Assembly (NCBI GenBank): GCA_002355495.1
Contig: AP017424.1
Coordinates: 2,232,001 to 2,296,000, forward strand
Source of the DNA: Streptomyces laurentii
GTDB lineage: Bacteria > Actinomycetota > Actinomycetes > Streptomycetales > Streptomycetaceae
Reading direction: 5' to 3'
DNA length: 64,000 nucleotides
Numbering within the stretch: the stretch's first letter is position 1; every line of letters begins with the position of its first letter. This document shows, piece after piece, positions 51,293 to 60,419 of the stretch. The translations under genes and the position numbers were made by a program. Below the pieces are notes generated by a model. It saw only the letters and a program-made list of their open reading frames with translations. It had not been told where the DNA came from and ran no database searches.

Positions 51293-53527
51293 CTAGGCCG
51301 GCGGTGGTGCTCCTGGTCGGACAGGCGGGTCGGGGGTAAGTTCGTAGTCCATCGGCGAATCCGGGCTTTGTGCTCCGCGCAGTATGAGCGTTTGCCGCAC
51401 GTTGGTCCCGCTGCCTTCGGTGCGAATCCCAACCACCCAGGCAAGCGTGTCCAGTTCCGCCCCGGAAGTATCGACTACGCGCACAACGTCGCCGAGTTCT
51501 ATTCGAGGATCAGCCAGGATTTCGAGATTCTGCAATCCCGGGGCGGGGTCCGCCGCCGCTGCCACCAGCGCGGAAGCGATCTTCGCCGCCGAGGGCTGAT
51601 GCTGGATCCACGGCGTCCCGTCGTGCTCGTATGACTGAACTCCGTAGTCAAGCTGGCTTGCGCGGTCGCGCGCCGTCGTCAAAGCTGCCACGGGTGCCTT
51701 TGTGTCCGGTGACGCGCGTACGGCGGCGGCATTGAACCCGTGGTAGAAAATCGGGTTTGCCGATCGATTTCGAATCATCAGATAGACGGTGCCGCCGTCG
51801 CGCTGCAAACTGTGTTCCGCTGCCCCAAACACAAGCGAACTCGGCGAAAAAAAGCTGGTACTGACGATGAGATTTCCGTAGCCCGTCGCGTCGCTGCCCA
51901 CCCATGGAACCTGGGGGTCGTATTGGTCATCACCGATCGGCATTTTCCGTGTGAGCGTGCCGCCAGCTGCGATACTGATAGCGTTTGCCGGGGTGTCGGA
52001 TATGCGCATCAGTTCATAGTCGAAACCTGCCCATTCCTCCCACCGTACGGCTATTTCGTTACGGCAGGCGTCAATCTCATCCGTCACGGTAAGGCTGCCG
52101 ATTTCTCGCGTAGACGACACGGTCACATCTGCCTTTTTCGGCACAGTGGACCAGCGGGTGTGGCTACGCCAGCGGAAATACCCGTCCCGGTCGAACTCAG
52201 CAGTGGCCAGGGTTGATTTAGCCATCGCCTGAATTACCGACCACGCATCGCCGGACACCTTCGGGAATGCGAGCATCGGGAATTCCGGAGCGCCGAGATG
52301 TGCCCCCTTAACCCAAGTACCCGCCAGAGTCCGTTCCGCATCGGTAGCTGGCTTGACTGTAAGCTGCGAAATCTGTAGCGCCTCGGCGCGGATATTTGAC
52401 AGCCGAAGATAGATCCTTGACAACTGCCCTGGTGGAGATGTTGACGTGGAAAGAGCTTGGTCCGCGCCTGACCAGAATTCCGTGCCATTACGTGTGACCG
52501 TGGGGGTTATAGTCGGCACCCCTGTCGAACTCCAGCGCAGCCACCAGCCGAAATGGTAGGTGCCCTCACCCGACACAGCGCCCCAATACACGCGCTGATT
52601 ATCTAGCGGGTCGATGCTCGCGCCATGAGATGCCGTGAACACACCGCTTTGAAAATCGGCATGCAGAGTAATGTAGCGGTAGCTGCTTTCGGTGCGGTAC
52701 GCGAGGGTGTAGCGGACGCTTTTCTCTTTGTTAGGGTCCCCGCCACTATTGCCTGCCCACCCCTCGATCCACAGCCCATCGGTCGTCCGGTTGACAGTTG
52801 CAGTCGCCGGCCAATATTTAGCTTCCGCCGTGAGGAATGTCCCTTCCATCGCTATTTCGAAAGGTGCACCCGTGCGGCTCCAGTAATTCCACAGGCCGCT
52901 GGTCTCTTCGAGGTAGCCGATGTCTGGAACTACTCCGCCGTGAAGCGATGCATAGAACACTGCTGAGCTACGCGGCGGCGGGCACGTGTGGATCCCTGCC
53001 CTTCTCAACAGGTAGTCCGTTATCCATGTGCACGAGGTAAGCCATGTGTATTCGACGCTCCACGGCTGCACATTGGCGATGCCAAGATTCGGGCGGGGAA
53101 GAAGGGCCGGCTGCCGCAGCCGGTCGGCTCCGTCCAGCGCAGACAGGCTGACGGTGTCGGAGCCCGACTCGGCCGAGCGTGACCGCACCGTTCCTCGGAA
53201 CGTGTCCAGGGCTTCCCCGTTGACACCCCACCCGTGCACGACGGACTGTCCGGGCCTCGCGACGTCCCCTGTAATACGACTGGCCCACGGGCCGTACAGG
53301 GCGGGGGCCGACTCGTTGCCCGTCCCCGTAATCGTGACGTCGAGCTGAGCGCTCGCGGGGCCCGCGAACGCGCGCACGGCCTCGGGGAGATCCGTGGAGT
53401 ACGCCCGGTCAAGGGACCAGCTTTCCACTTGCTCGGACATGTCCCGGCCACCAAGCCGCAGCGTGTGCGCGGCTGAACGCTCACCGGCTCCGAGAGCGGC
53501 ATTGAGCGACGTACTACCCTGCCGCAC
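51293..53527 (-). CDS. Minor tail protein
   Basis: A 744-residue beta-rich protein. GERSAAHTLRLGGRDMSEQV leads a domain with SWSLDRAYSTDLPEAVRAFA, as in actinophage baseplate or tail proteins. The centre (WNYWSRTGAPFEIAMEGTFL) may be a carbohydrate-binding-like module. The C-terminus DPRIELGDVVRVVDTSGAEL with WVVGIRTEG fits a tail protein of the gp27-like type. GTG 53527 has GGAGG upstream and overlaps the gene before it. Confidence 0.75.
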   Translation of the reverse strand: MRQGSTSLNAALGAGERSAAHTLRLGGRDMSEQVESWSLDRAYSTDLPEAVRAFAGPASAQLDVTITGTGNESAPALYGPWASRITGDVARPGQSVVHGWGVNGEALDTFRGTVRSRSAESGSDTVSLSALDGADRLRQPALLPRPNLGIANVQPWSVEYTWLTSCTWITDYLLRRAGIHTCPPPRSSAVFYASLHGGVVPDIGYLEETSGLWNYWSRTGAPFEIAMEGTFLTAEAKYWPATATVNRTTDGLWIEGWAGNSGGDPNKEKSVRYTLAYRTESSYRYITLHADFQSGVFTASHGASIDPLDNQRVYWGAVSGEGTYHFGWWLRWSSTGVPTITPTVTRNGTEFWSGADQALSTSTSPPGQLSRIYLRLSNIRAEALQISQLTVKPATDAERTLAGTWVKGAHLGAPEFPMLAFPKVSGDAWSVIQAMAKSTLATAEFDRDGYFRWRSHTRWSTVPKKADVTVSSTREIGSLTVTDEIDACRNEIAVRWEEWAGFDYELMRISDTPANAISIAAGGTLTRKMPIGDDQYDPQVPWVGSDATGYGNLIVSTSFFSPSSLVFGAAEHSLQRDGGTVYLMIRNRSANPIFYHGFNAAAVRASPDTKAPVAALTTARDRASQLDYGVQSYEHDGTPWIQHQPSAAKIASALVAAAADPAPGLQNLEILADPRIELGDVVRVVDTSGAELDTLAWVVGIRTEGSGTNVRQTLILRGAQSPDSPMDYELTPDPPVRPGAPPPA

Positions 53528-54344
53528 CGCTAACCACCTCCACCAGTTCCAATCCGATATCCCGGTACCGCCCATCGCCCGCCGTCGCGGTGTGGCTGTA
53601 CCCGGTGACCGCGTAGGCGGGACTTCCCTCTCCTGCGGGCGGTTCGCCTGCCAACAGCTCTGCGGATATATCTCCGGGCGCCAGGACAGACGCGCCCAAC
53701 GTCCACGTGCCGACGCCGGAGAACCTGACGCCGGGCCGCACATAAGCGGCACCGGCCGGTGCTGTCGCTACAAGGGGCACGCCAGGGGTGTTGTGGTTCG
53801 TGGTGGACAACAAATTCTTTGCTGCGCCGTACCAGTAGAGCCGGAGTGCGCTGAGGGCCGCCCATTGCAGCCCTGGTGCCCACCAGGTAAAGACCTTCCC
53901 CGGGGCTACGGGGTAACCGTGGAATTGACCGTGCAGCCACAGCAAATCCACGGAGTCCCCCGCAGCGGTTACTTCGACAACCACGGGAATATCGTCGCCG
54001 ACGATCCCGAGACCCAGTTTGATTTCCGCGTCTGGGGCCCACTGTGAGAGCTTGCCTCGGCCGGCAGCCTGCGCGGGTGCGAGAAGATTCCGGGAAAGCG
54101 GATCCAGTACGGCCACGGGGCCGCGAGAATCCGTCCGCCGGGCTAGTCGGTCAAGATAATCCACATCCGGTGTTTGCATGGCCTCCCATTGCATTTTGAG
54201 CCGGCGGGGTGCTGAGCGCGGAGCCCACACAGTGACTCCGCCGCTCAGCGAACGAAACTCGGTTATTCCGAGATCAGGCGATCGATCGAACGAGCGGGCG
54301 CCGTCCCGGATTTCCCGAAGGCTGCCGGGTACCCCTATCCACAC
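53514..54344 (-). CDS. Minor tail (distal tail-like) protein
   Basis: A 276-residue protein with APRRLKMQWEAMQTPDVDYL, LLAPAQAAGRGKLSQWA and TWTLGASVLAPGDISAEL. It is next after the tape measure gene, where siphophages encode the distal tail protein. GTG 54344 follows GGAGGTAACC. The assignment comes mostly from position. Confidence 0.65.
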   Translation of the reverse strand: MWIGVPGSLREIRDGARSFDRSPDLGITEFRSLSGGVTVWAPRSAPRRLKMQWEAMQTPDVDYLDRLARRTDSRGPVAVLDPLSRNLLAPAQAAGRGKLSQWAPDAEIKLGLGIVGDDIPVVVEVTAAGDSVDLLWLHGQFHGYPVAPGKVFTWWAPGLQWAALSALRLYWYGAAKNLLSTTNHNTPGVPLVATAPAGAAYVRPGVRFSGVGTWTLGASVLAPGDISAELLAGEPPAGEGSPAYAVTGYSHTATAGDGRYRDIGLELVEVVSGAAG

Positions 54345-54346
54345 GG

Positions 54347-56733
54347 TTACCTCCTTGCAAGTTTCCGGTTTCCGGCGGCGACCGCTCGGGCAATCTCTTG
54401 GTCGCCGATCCTGAGGACGATTTCGCGGTCCGTACGCTCGGCAAGGAATCTTCGGAGTTCCTGCACCAGGGCTTCAGGGCCGCCCGAGCGTGATACGCCG
54501 ACTGGTCGTGCTGCCCTTGCCGCATCGATACGCGGCACGGTCACCATCGAGCGCAAACGAGCATCGAGCACGTGCTGTGTTTTGTCGATTCCGTCGGCCA
54601 CACCGGGCGGGAGCCATTGGCCGATCTCATCACGCATGAGTCGCGACGGGGAATTGATCCCGAGCGCGGACGCGATAGGCCCGGGAATGGCGTCCTTGGC
54701 CCATCCGACAAGTTTGTCTTTGAGCCACCCAGTCATGTTCTGGATGCCGACCCAAAGCCCGTGGATAAGGTCCCCGCCCATCTTCCCGAGCAGCTTCCCG
54801 AAATCCCCGAGCGCGTTCTTGATGCGGCCTGGAAGCTCTTTCATCCAGTCGACAAATTCGCCGATCTTGCCCTTCGCTTTGGACCCGAAGTCGGCTACCC
54901 ACTTGACGGCATCGACGAACGCTGTACCCAGCTTCCCCACGAACCCGATGATGTCGCCGATCCAGCCGATAGCCGTACCAATCGCCGTGAACAGTGCCGA
55001 AAAGATCGGGCCGGCCAGATCGACAATAACTGGGATTACAGCACCGAGAATCTTCGCGGCAAGCTGCGCGAGCCACGTAACGACAGTCGTTACTACGGAG
55101 ATAATCGGTTGTGCTTTCTGTACCAGCTCGGACAGCTTCCCGCCGATCATCTGCACAGCGGGAGCAACGCGCGTCGAAATGAACTCGGAGAGAGACGAAA
55201 AGACCGGCTGTAGATTCTCCAGGATCGCCGTATAGATCCGCATCGCTGCGGGCAAAATCGTTTCGGTGAAGATCTGCGCAAGGCTCGTCAGAATCGGAGC
55301 CACTGCGCTGTATATCGACGTGTACAACGACATGAAAGCCGGAAGCACCTGTGTGGACACGACGGTCCACAGACCTTGCAGCGCGGGAAGCATGGTCGTT
55401 GTGAAAAGCTGTCCGAGAGCCGAGACGCCTGGAGCGAGAGTATCCCGCATTGTCGTACCGAGCCCGAGCAGCGTTTGCCCGAGACCGGCTATCGACTGCC
55501 CGCCGGCCCCCGAGGCAAACGCCCCGAAGAACCCCCGACCACCGTGCGCGCGGTCGAGAGCGCAGGACCGAGAACACTGCCTACCGTGGACGCAAGCGAT
55601 ATCAGCGGCGGAAGAACACTGTTCCCGATGAAATTCGTGACGCCGGTTTCTAGCGTCCGCTTGAATTGCTCGATCTTCGACGCCGCATTGTTGTGCAGCG
55701 CGTCACCCATATTGGTCGCTGCCCCCGCAGTGTCCCCGAGAGCCTTTACGGCGGTGCTCGGATCTATTGCGAAGAGTGCTTGACCCAAATCCTCGGCCTT
55801 GGTGCCGAAAAGCCCCACCGCGGCGGCATTCTGTTCGGCAGGTTCCTTAATGGCCTTGATGCCGTCTAGGACTTGCTGCAATCCCGCCTTGGCTCCGGGG
55901 CCGCCCGCCGCAATCTTGCGGGTCATTTCCTCGGCATTGAGACCGATAGCCTTGTAGGCTTCCGCGCTCGCCGTGCTGCCATCCGTCGCCCTGATCTGAA
56001 ATTCTTTCAGAGCGTCGGCGACAGTATCCGTATCCCGGGCACCTGCCTGTAGACCCTGAGACATAAGCCCCATGGCATCTGCGGCAGACAACCCCAGGTC
56101 ACGAAACTTGGTCGAGTACTCGTTGAAAGTGTCGGCCATGTCGTCAGCCCTCGGCCCCATCCGCTGCATTCCAGCGGTGAGAATGTCGAGAGCTTCCGAC
56201 CCGTCTTTCGCGAGCCCGTTCTTAAGGATCTGACCAACAGCGTTGCTCGTCTGGCCTAGATCGAGTTCAAAGACGTCGGAAAGGTTGGCAACCTTGCCGG
56301 TTATCTCTTCGATCTGCGCATTGGTCGCGTCCGGAGGGAGAATGCCCGAGCGCATGACGCCCGAGATTGCGGACGCGGCTTCTTCCACGGACTCCGTGAT
56401 GCCGTGCGCGTAAAGCTGTCCCGCAGCCTCGCCGTAGCGTTTCGCTTCCGCCGGGGTGCTGCCTAGGGATGCCTGTATTCGCCCGTCGATACGTGTTTGG
56501 TCTAGGGCATCCATAAATCCCTTGGTCAGGAGCGCAGCCGCCGCAATTCCGACCGCCGCGAGCCCGCCCTTGAGGACCCCGCCCATTTTCCCGGTGAAGC
56601 CCTCGCCGGCTGCCCCGCCCGCATCCTGCCCGGCATTCTCGGCGGGGCCTGTCACCTGCCGCTGTAGCTCGGCCGCGAACCCCTCGACCTCGGGCACGAT
56701 GCTGACGTACCCCATGCCGACTTCCACGGCCAT
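54347..56733 (-). CDS. Tape measure protein, frameshifted in this sequence
   Basis: It determines tail length and fills the tail tube. The first frame starts MAVEVGMGYVSIVPEVEGFA, contains Ala/Gly-rich helices and a phage TMP domain (SSVSE-type LYAHGITESVEEAASAISGV), and runs to LSTARTVVGG. There one base is missing at a five-C run (55532-55536). The next frame continues FFGAFASGAGGQSIAGLGQT, then hydrophobic helices (FTAIGTAIGWIGDIIGFVGK) to the end. Restoring the base gives 795 residues. It is co-translated with the G-T gene. Confidence 0.85.
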
Positions 56734-57436
56734 TAGCCCTCACCCCCCGAAACGGGCTGCCACCGTGCGAGATAGGCGGCGACTTCACGCGGATCTCGCT
56801 GTGTCCCGCCGATCCGATCGGGACGAACACCCGGACGTGGGAGGGGGGTTGGTCGACGGGACGGGCTCTTGGTTCCCTCGTTCGCGCGCTGCCAATTCGC
56901 TTCGGCAAGCCGGTCATGCAGAGCGGCGAGTAGCTGCGTCTCCAGTGACCAGCCCGCGTCCTCGCCGGCCAGGGCCCGCCCGAGCGTCGACTCAGCAGGA
57001 AGCGCGGTCACCAGCGCACGCAGACGGCGCCACGTGAGCCCCGAGCCGGGCCGGAAGATGTCCCGGACGTCTACGTGGTAGTAGCGCGCTAGGTCCGCTT
57101 CAACGGCCTCTCCGTGCTCACTCAGGAGTCGGCAGAGGCCCGCGATTCCCCCAGGGGAACCCCCTCATGGCGCTGCCACTGACGGAAAAGTTCACCGAGG
57201 GCAGCAAGCGGAATCGGAATGGCGTCAAACTCCGGCCACGCGTCACCGAGACCCGCCCTGAGCAGCGTCTCAATATCCCGCGCGGACGGGGCGTCGATGT
57301 TCACGGACGTAAGAACAGACTTGTCCAGTTCACCCGCAGCCGGCATCTCGAAAAGACGACCCGCCACAGTGAACTTGAAAGGTTCCTGACGGGATTCCTT
57401 GACCCACACGTCAAGGTCAAAAGCAGTGGTACTCAT
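56733..57436 (-). CDS. Tail assembly chaperone G-T (frameshift fusion)
   Basis: The second chaperone frame has no ribosome binding site of its own. It is open from GLCRLLSEHGEAVEADLARY through YHVDVRDIFRPGSGLTWRRL to LARWQPVSGGEG. It joins the end of the G gene by a -1 shift at GGGGGAA (57152-57146), inside the last codons of G. Such G/G-T fusions are standard in siphophages. The same shift would also follow from one missing G, so both readings stay open. Confidence 0.75.
57122..57436 (-). CDS. Tail assembly chaperone G
   Basis: A 104-residue protein, MSTTAFDLDVWVKESRQEPF, KFTVAGRLFEMPAAGELDKS, ending ELFRQWQRHEGVPLGESRAS. Position between the major tail and tape measure genes and size fit the G chaperone. 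ATG 57436 follows GGGGGAAACT. Confidence 0.8.
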   Translation of the reverse strand: MSTTAFDLDVWVKESRQEPFKFTVAGRLFEMPAAGELDKSVLTSVNIDAPSARDIETLLRAGLGDAWPEFDAIPIPLAALGELFRQWQRHEGVPLGESRASADS

Positions 57437-57466
57437 AGTTTCCCCCAAGGAGTCTGCGGGTGTGGA

Positions 57467-58030
57467 TTAGGCGGCGGGAGTCGAGCCCCAAGCCGGGTCA
57501 TTGCTGTACTTGAAAGCCACGGTCCCGTCCGGACCCGGATAGGCCGTAATCGTCAGCTCGTACGCAATGGCCTCGTCACCCTTGTAAGTGATGTCTCCGG
57601 TTTCGGTGACCTCACCGTCCGGAATCACGATGCGGATATGCGCGTCACCGTCGATGACGTCGAATCCGAAGGTTCGGCGATCTGGACCCGGCGCCTTTAC
57701 GGCAAGCACGGACTTACCGGAAGTCGTAATGACCTTGCTGCCCTTGTGGTACAGCTCAAGTACGGTCTTGCTGGTCTCGATGGCCGTAAAGGAAAACGTC
57801 ATCTCTGACGAGCTGATGACCTTGCGGACGGTCTGTCCGCCCTGCCATCCCTTGATCTCGGACGAGTCGGACGAGTTCGACTCGGTAATGCCGTCGTCGG
57901 AGATCCATCCAATATCAGTGAAAGCCACGTTCCATGTGGACTCGGAATCGGTCGGAACTGTGGTCTTGGGCGGTGCCACGTACGCGGCACCGGTTACTGC
58001 AACCCGTACGGCATTGGCGGAAAGAGGCAT
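57467..58030 (-). CDS. Major tail protein
   Basis: A 187-residue protein, MPLSANAVRVAVTGAAYVAP, with STWNVAFTDIGWISDDGITE, GGQTVRKVISSSEMTFSFTA and AYELTITAYPGPDGTVAFKY. This is the usual tail-tube subunit of siphophages. GGAGGGACACCC precedes the ATG. Its upstream neighbour is the opposite-strand gene at 58101. Confidence 0.88.
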   Translation of the reverse strand: MPLSANAVRVAVTGAAYVAPPKTTVPTDSESTWNVAFTDIGWISDDGITESNSSDSSEIKGWQGGQTVRKVISSSEMTFSFTAIETSKTVLELYHKGSKVITTSGKSVLAVKAPGPDRRTFGFDVIDGDAHIRIVIPDGEVTETGDITYKGDEAIAYELTITAYPGPDGTVAFKYSNDPAWGSTPAA

Positions 58031-58100
58031 GGGTGTCCCTCCTGGGTAGATCTTGGAAAGTTGCCACCGTAGGCAGCCGGCGCCTGTACGCTGTGCGTTC

Positions 58101-58709
58101 ATGGACGCAGGATTGGCCGCGATTGGCGGAGCAGTGGCAGGTGGGGCAGCGACGTTTATAGCCTCGTTACTCTCCACCTGGGGTGCACGGAACACGGTAC
58201 GTACGACAGTGCGCGCCGAACACCAAAAGGAATTACGGACGCCAAGGAGAGACGCTTATAAAGCGCTTACGTCCGTCTGTATCGATTTCGACTGGAAGGC
58301 GGATCGAATTACGGAAAGCCTGGCGCAGTCCATTATGAGGAGGCAGCGTTGGGACCAAATCGAACTGGTCCAAGAACTTGCCTCTCTTGGAGATAGGATG
58401 CTGGAGGCGTCTTTGGAAGTAGCTTTCCTTGGGCCCTCTACTTTGAGTGATGCCGTGAACACTTTGCGCAAGGAAGCGAGTTTGGTTAACGGCATCACGG
58501 GGGGCATTCTTTCACTATTACCCGTCGAGCAACTCCCGGAAGAGTTCCGCGAAGGCGCCGAAAATGAGACGCACAGCGACTATCTGGAGCGCGCTCAAAT
58601 ACTCTCCGAACGGCTCTCCTTCGCCCATCGATGCTTCAATAGGTGCTACGCACATTTCATGGCAGAGGCGCAGCGAGCATTAGAAGTCACTGGGATCGAG
58701 CGTACCTAG
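58101..58709 (+). CDS. Rightward membrane-anchored protein inside the tail cassette (moron candidate)
   Basis: A 202-residue protein. MDAGLAAIGGAVAGGAATFI with ASLLSTWGA is an N-terminal membrane helix; a charged helical domain follows (PRRDAYKALTSVCIDFDWKA, RRQRWDQIELVQELASLGDR, LLPVEQLPEEFREG). It is the only rightward gene among structural genes, and its base composition looks less GC-rich. It overlaps the end of the connector gene by 30 bases. The layout resembles the chromosomal gene at 14043-14779. A lysogeny function such as exclusion is possible. Confidence 0.75.
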   Translation: MDAGLAAIGGAVAGGAATFIASLLSTWGARNTVRTTVRAEHQKELRTPRRDAYKALTSVCIDFDWKADRITESLAQSIMRRQRWDQIELVQELASLGDRMLEASLEVAFLGPSTLSDAVNTLRKEASLVNGITGGILSLLPVEQLPEEFREGAENETHSDYLERAQILSERLSFAHRCFNRCYAHFMAEAQRALEVTGIERT

Positions 58710-59111
58710 TGAACTTCCTCGCATGTGGATTTCCACCGCGAACGCGTATCGGGGCTGCCCGGACTCGGAATCGGGTAGCCACATCGGTCCCCCGACTTCC
58801 CGCACGGTGTAGACCGTGACCCCGTCACGGACGCCGGGCATCGCGTGGACCAGGGCGCGGACCAGCTCGGCGAGATCAGCGGAAGCGGCCTCGGTCTCGG
58901 CCCACGCGTGGATGTCGAGCCGGGGCCGGTCGGACACGACCGTCTGACGCATGCCCCCCACCCGCTCCGCCCGGACGAACCGAGCAGGGCGGGGCGAGGG
59001 GACACGGGACACGACCGGCACGGGTTCGCCGGCTGCCGCGAGAGCGGCCCGGAGGTACCCGGTGACCACGGCGACGGCGTCCGGCATGACGACCACGGGA
59101 CGGGTGCTCAC
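58680..59111 (-). CDS. Tail terminator/connector protein
   Basis: A 143-residue protein: MPDAVAVVTGYLRAALAAAG, PRLDIHAWAETEAASADLAE, LVRALVHAMPGVRDGVTVYT, QPRYAFAVEIHMRG. This alpha/beta pattern is that of tail terminator or tail-completion proteins. GTG 59111 overlaps the stop before it. Confidence 0.7.
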   Translation of the reverse strand: MSTRPVVVMPDAVAVVTGYLRAALAAAGEPVPVVSRVPSPRPARFVRAERVGGMRQTVVSDRPRLDIHAWAETEAASADLAELVRALVHAMPGVRDGVTVYTVREVGGPMWLPDSESGQPRYAFAVEIHMRGSSLGTLDPSDF

Positions 59112-59356
59112 GCGGCACCGTCCAGCCCGCCGAGCAGAGCCCGCCGCGTACCCTCGGCGTCCCCGTGCTTCGTGTAGTTGCCGATCACAGCGGCACGCCA
59201 CCGGTGCGTCCCGAGGGCGGAATCTACGCGGAAGTCGCCGCCCGTGGTCGATGTGGCTGCGGACGCGATGCGCTCGGCGATCCGACGAACCTCGGCCCCC
59301 GAACTCGGCGTCTTCATCAGGGAGTTGATGCCAGATCTGTTCGGACGGAACTTCAC
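59108..59356 (-). CDS. Head-tail joining protein (HK97 gp10-like)
   Basis: An 82-residue protein: FRPNRSGINSLMKTPSSGAE, VRRIAERIASAATSTTGGDF, THRWRAAVIGNYTKHGDAEG. Length and place fit the small gp10-type connector. GTG 59356 follows GGAGGTGACCGG and overlaps the upstream stop. Confidence 0.65.
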   Translation of the reverse strand: MKFRPNRSGINSLMKTPSSGAEVRRIAERIASAATSTTGGDFRVDSALGTHRWRAAVIGNYTKHGDAEGTRRALLGGLDGAA

Positions 59357-59697
59357 CCGGTCACCTCCTTCAACCGTGCCTCGGTGTGATGGTGGCGCCC
59401 CGAGACCGTCCACCGCGCAACGTCGCCGTCTACGTCGAGCAGCCGGCCGAGCGCCACCACGCGATCTCCGGGCTGTAGGTCGACGTCGACACCGCGACGG
59501 GTGGCCAGTCGCCACCCGGTGACGACCACGGGCCGATCCCCGGTGTCCTCGGTCGACGCGTCCGGCTGGACGGATACCCGATGGACGGTCGTCCTGGTGG
59601 CGTTCGTCCAGTCCCGAACGGTGGTCGCGTTGCCGTACCGGTCGACCACGAACGGCGCCCGGATGATCACGACGGTCTGTGTGTAGTGGACGCTCAC
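59353..59697 (-). CDS. Head closure/stopper protein
   Basis: A 114-residue beta-rich protein, VVDRYGNATTVRDWTNATRT, TVHRVSVQPDASTEDTGDRP, then GVDVDLQPGDRVVALGRLLD. The pattern is typical of phage head-closure proteins. It overlaps both neighbours by four bases. Confidence 0.7.
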   Translation of the reverse strand: MSVHYTQTVVIIRAPFVVDRYGNATTVRDWTNATRTTVHRVSVQPDASTEDTGDRPVVVTGWRLATRRGVDVDLQPGDRVVALGRLLDVDGDVARWTVSGRHHHTEARLKEVTG

Positions 59698-60227
59698 CGG
59701 AGCCGTACCACCGCGACGCGTCGCCGGTACCGGGCGAGTAGGTCCCGGTCCGCCGGAGCGAGGGAAGCCCCGATGGTCTCGGCCGAGTAGGTCACCGAGA
59801 CCGAACCAACGGACTCTTGCCGAAGATCGGACGGGTTGGTGAGCACTCGGCCGGCGAGGGTGAGGACCACGGCCAGGACGTCACCGGGCACCGTCGCGTA
59901 CCCGTGGGTGTAGGTGACGGTCACGGCCTGGTCGTCGACCACGGCGAGCCGGTCCCGGACGAGCTGCCACCGTTCCGGCGGGACGAGCTGCCCGCCCTGG
60001 TGGACCGACTGCACGGAGATCACGGGACGCTGCGACAGCGCTACCCACCCCGCATCGGGGTAGAGGGTCGCCGAGCTGGTGCCCCTGGTGAAGTTCTGCC
60101 GGGCTTCCCTGCGGACCACTGCGGACGCCACATCGAGGACCAGGGCGGCGCCCTCGGGCAGCTCGTCCGGCTCGCGCTGCGTCCATGCGGCGAGCTGGTC
60201 CACGGTGGCCAGTGCGGGGAGTTCCAT
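59694..60227 (-). CDS. Head-tail connector (gp6-like)
   Basis: A 177-residue helical protein: LATVDQLAAWTQREPDELPE, ALVLDVASAVVRREARQNFT, VTYTHGYATVPGDVLAVVLT, ending LLARYRRRVAVVRL. This matches gp6-type connectors that sit on the portal. The reading frame starts with ATG 60227. Confidence 0.75.
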   Translation of the reverse strand: MELPALATVDQLAAWTQREPDELPEGAALVLDVASAVVRREARQNFTRGTSSATLYPDAGWVALSQRPVISVQSVHQGGQLVPPERWQLVRDRLAVVDDQAVTVTYTHGYATVPGDVLAVVLTLAGRVLTNPSDLRQESVGSVSVTYSAETIGASLAPADRDLLARYRRRVAVVRLR

Positions 60228-60241
60228 TCGGTCCGCCCCTC

Positions 60242-60403
60242 TTACTTAACTGTCTGTGCGCCGCACGCCAGACACCGCGTCACGGTCCGATCCGCCCCGT
60301 CCGAGTCGAGCACCGGAAAGCGCTCGATTCTGGACGGGTCGGCGCACGAATCCGCGTGCGGAATCCGGGGCACGGACGCTGCGGCTCGCTTACGCGGCGG
60401 CAT
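60242..60403 (-). CDS. Small Cys-containing phage protein
   Basis: A 53-residue frame I translated directly: MPPRKRAAASVPRIPHADSC, then FPVLDSDGADRTVTRCLACG and AQTVK. The C...CXXC layout suggests a small zinc ribbon. GGAGGGGGTAGGGG precedes the ATG. It fills the gap between capsid and connector genes. Confidence 0.65.
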   Translation of the reverse strand: MPPRKRAAASVPRIPHADSCADPSRIERFPVLDSDGADRTVTRCLACGAQTVK

Positions 60404-60419
60404 CCCCTACCCCCTCCGA

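Noticed and set aside
54347..55450. A separate second tail protein gene
   Set aside because: It continues the tape measure protein exactly when one base is restored at the five-C run, and has no ribosome binding site of its own.
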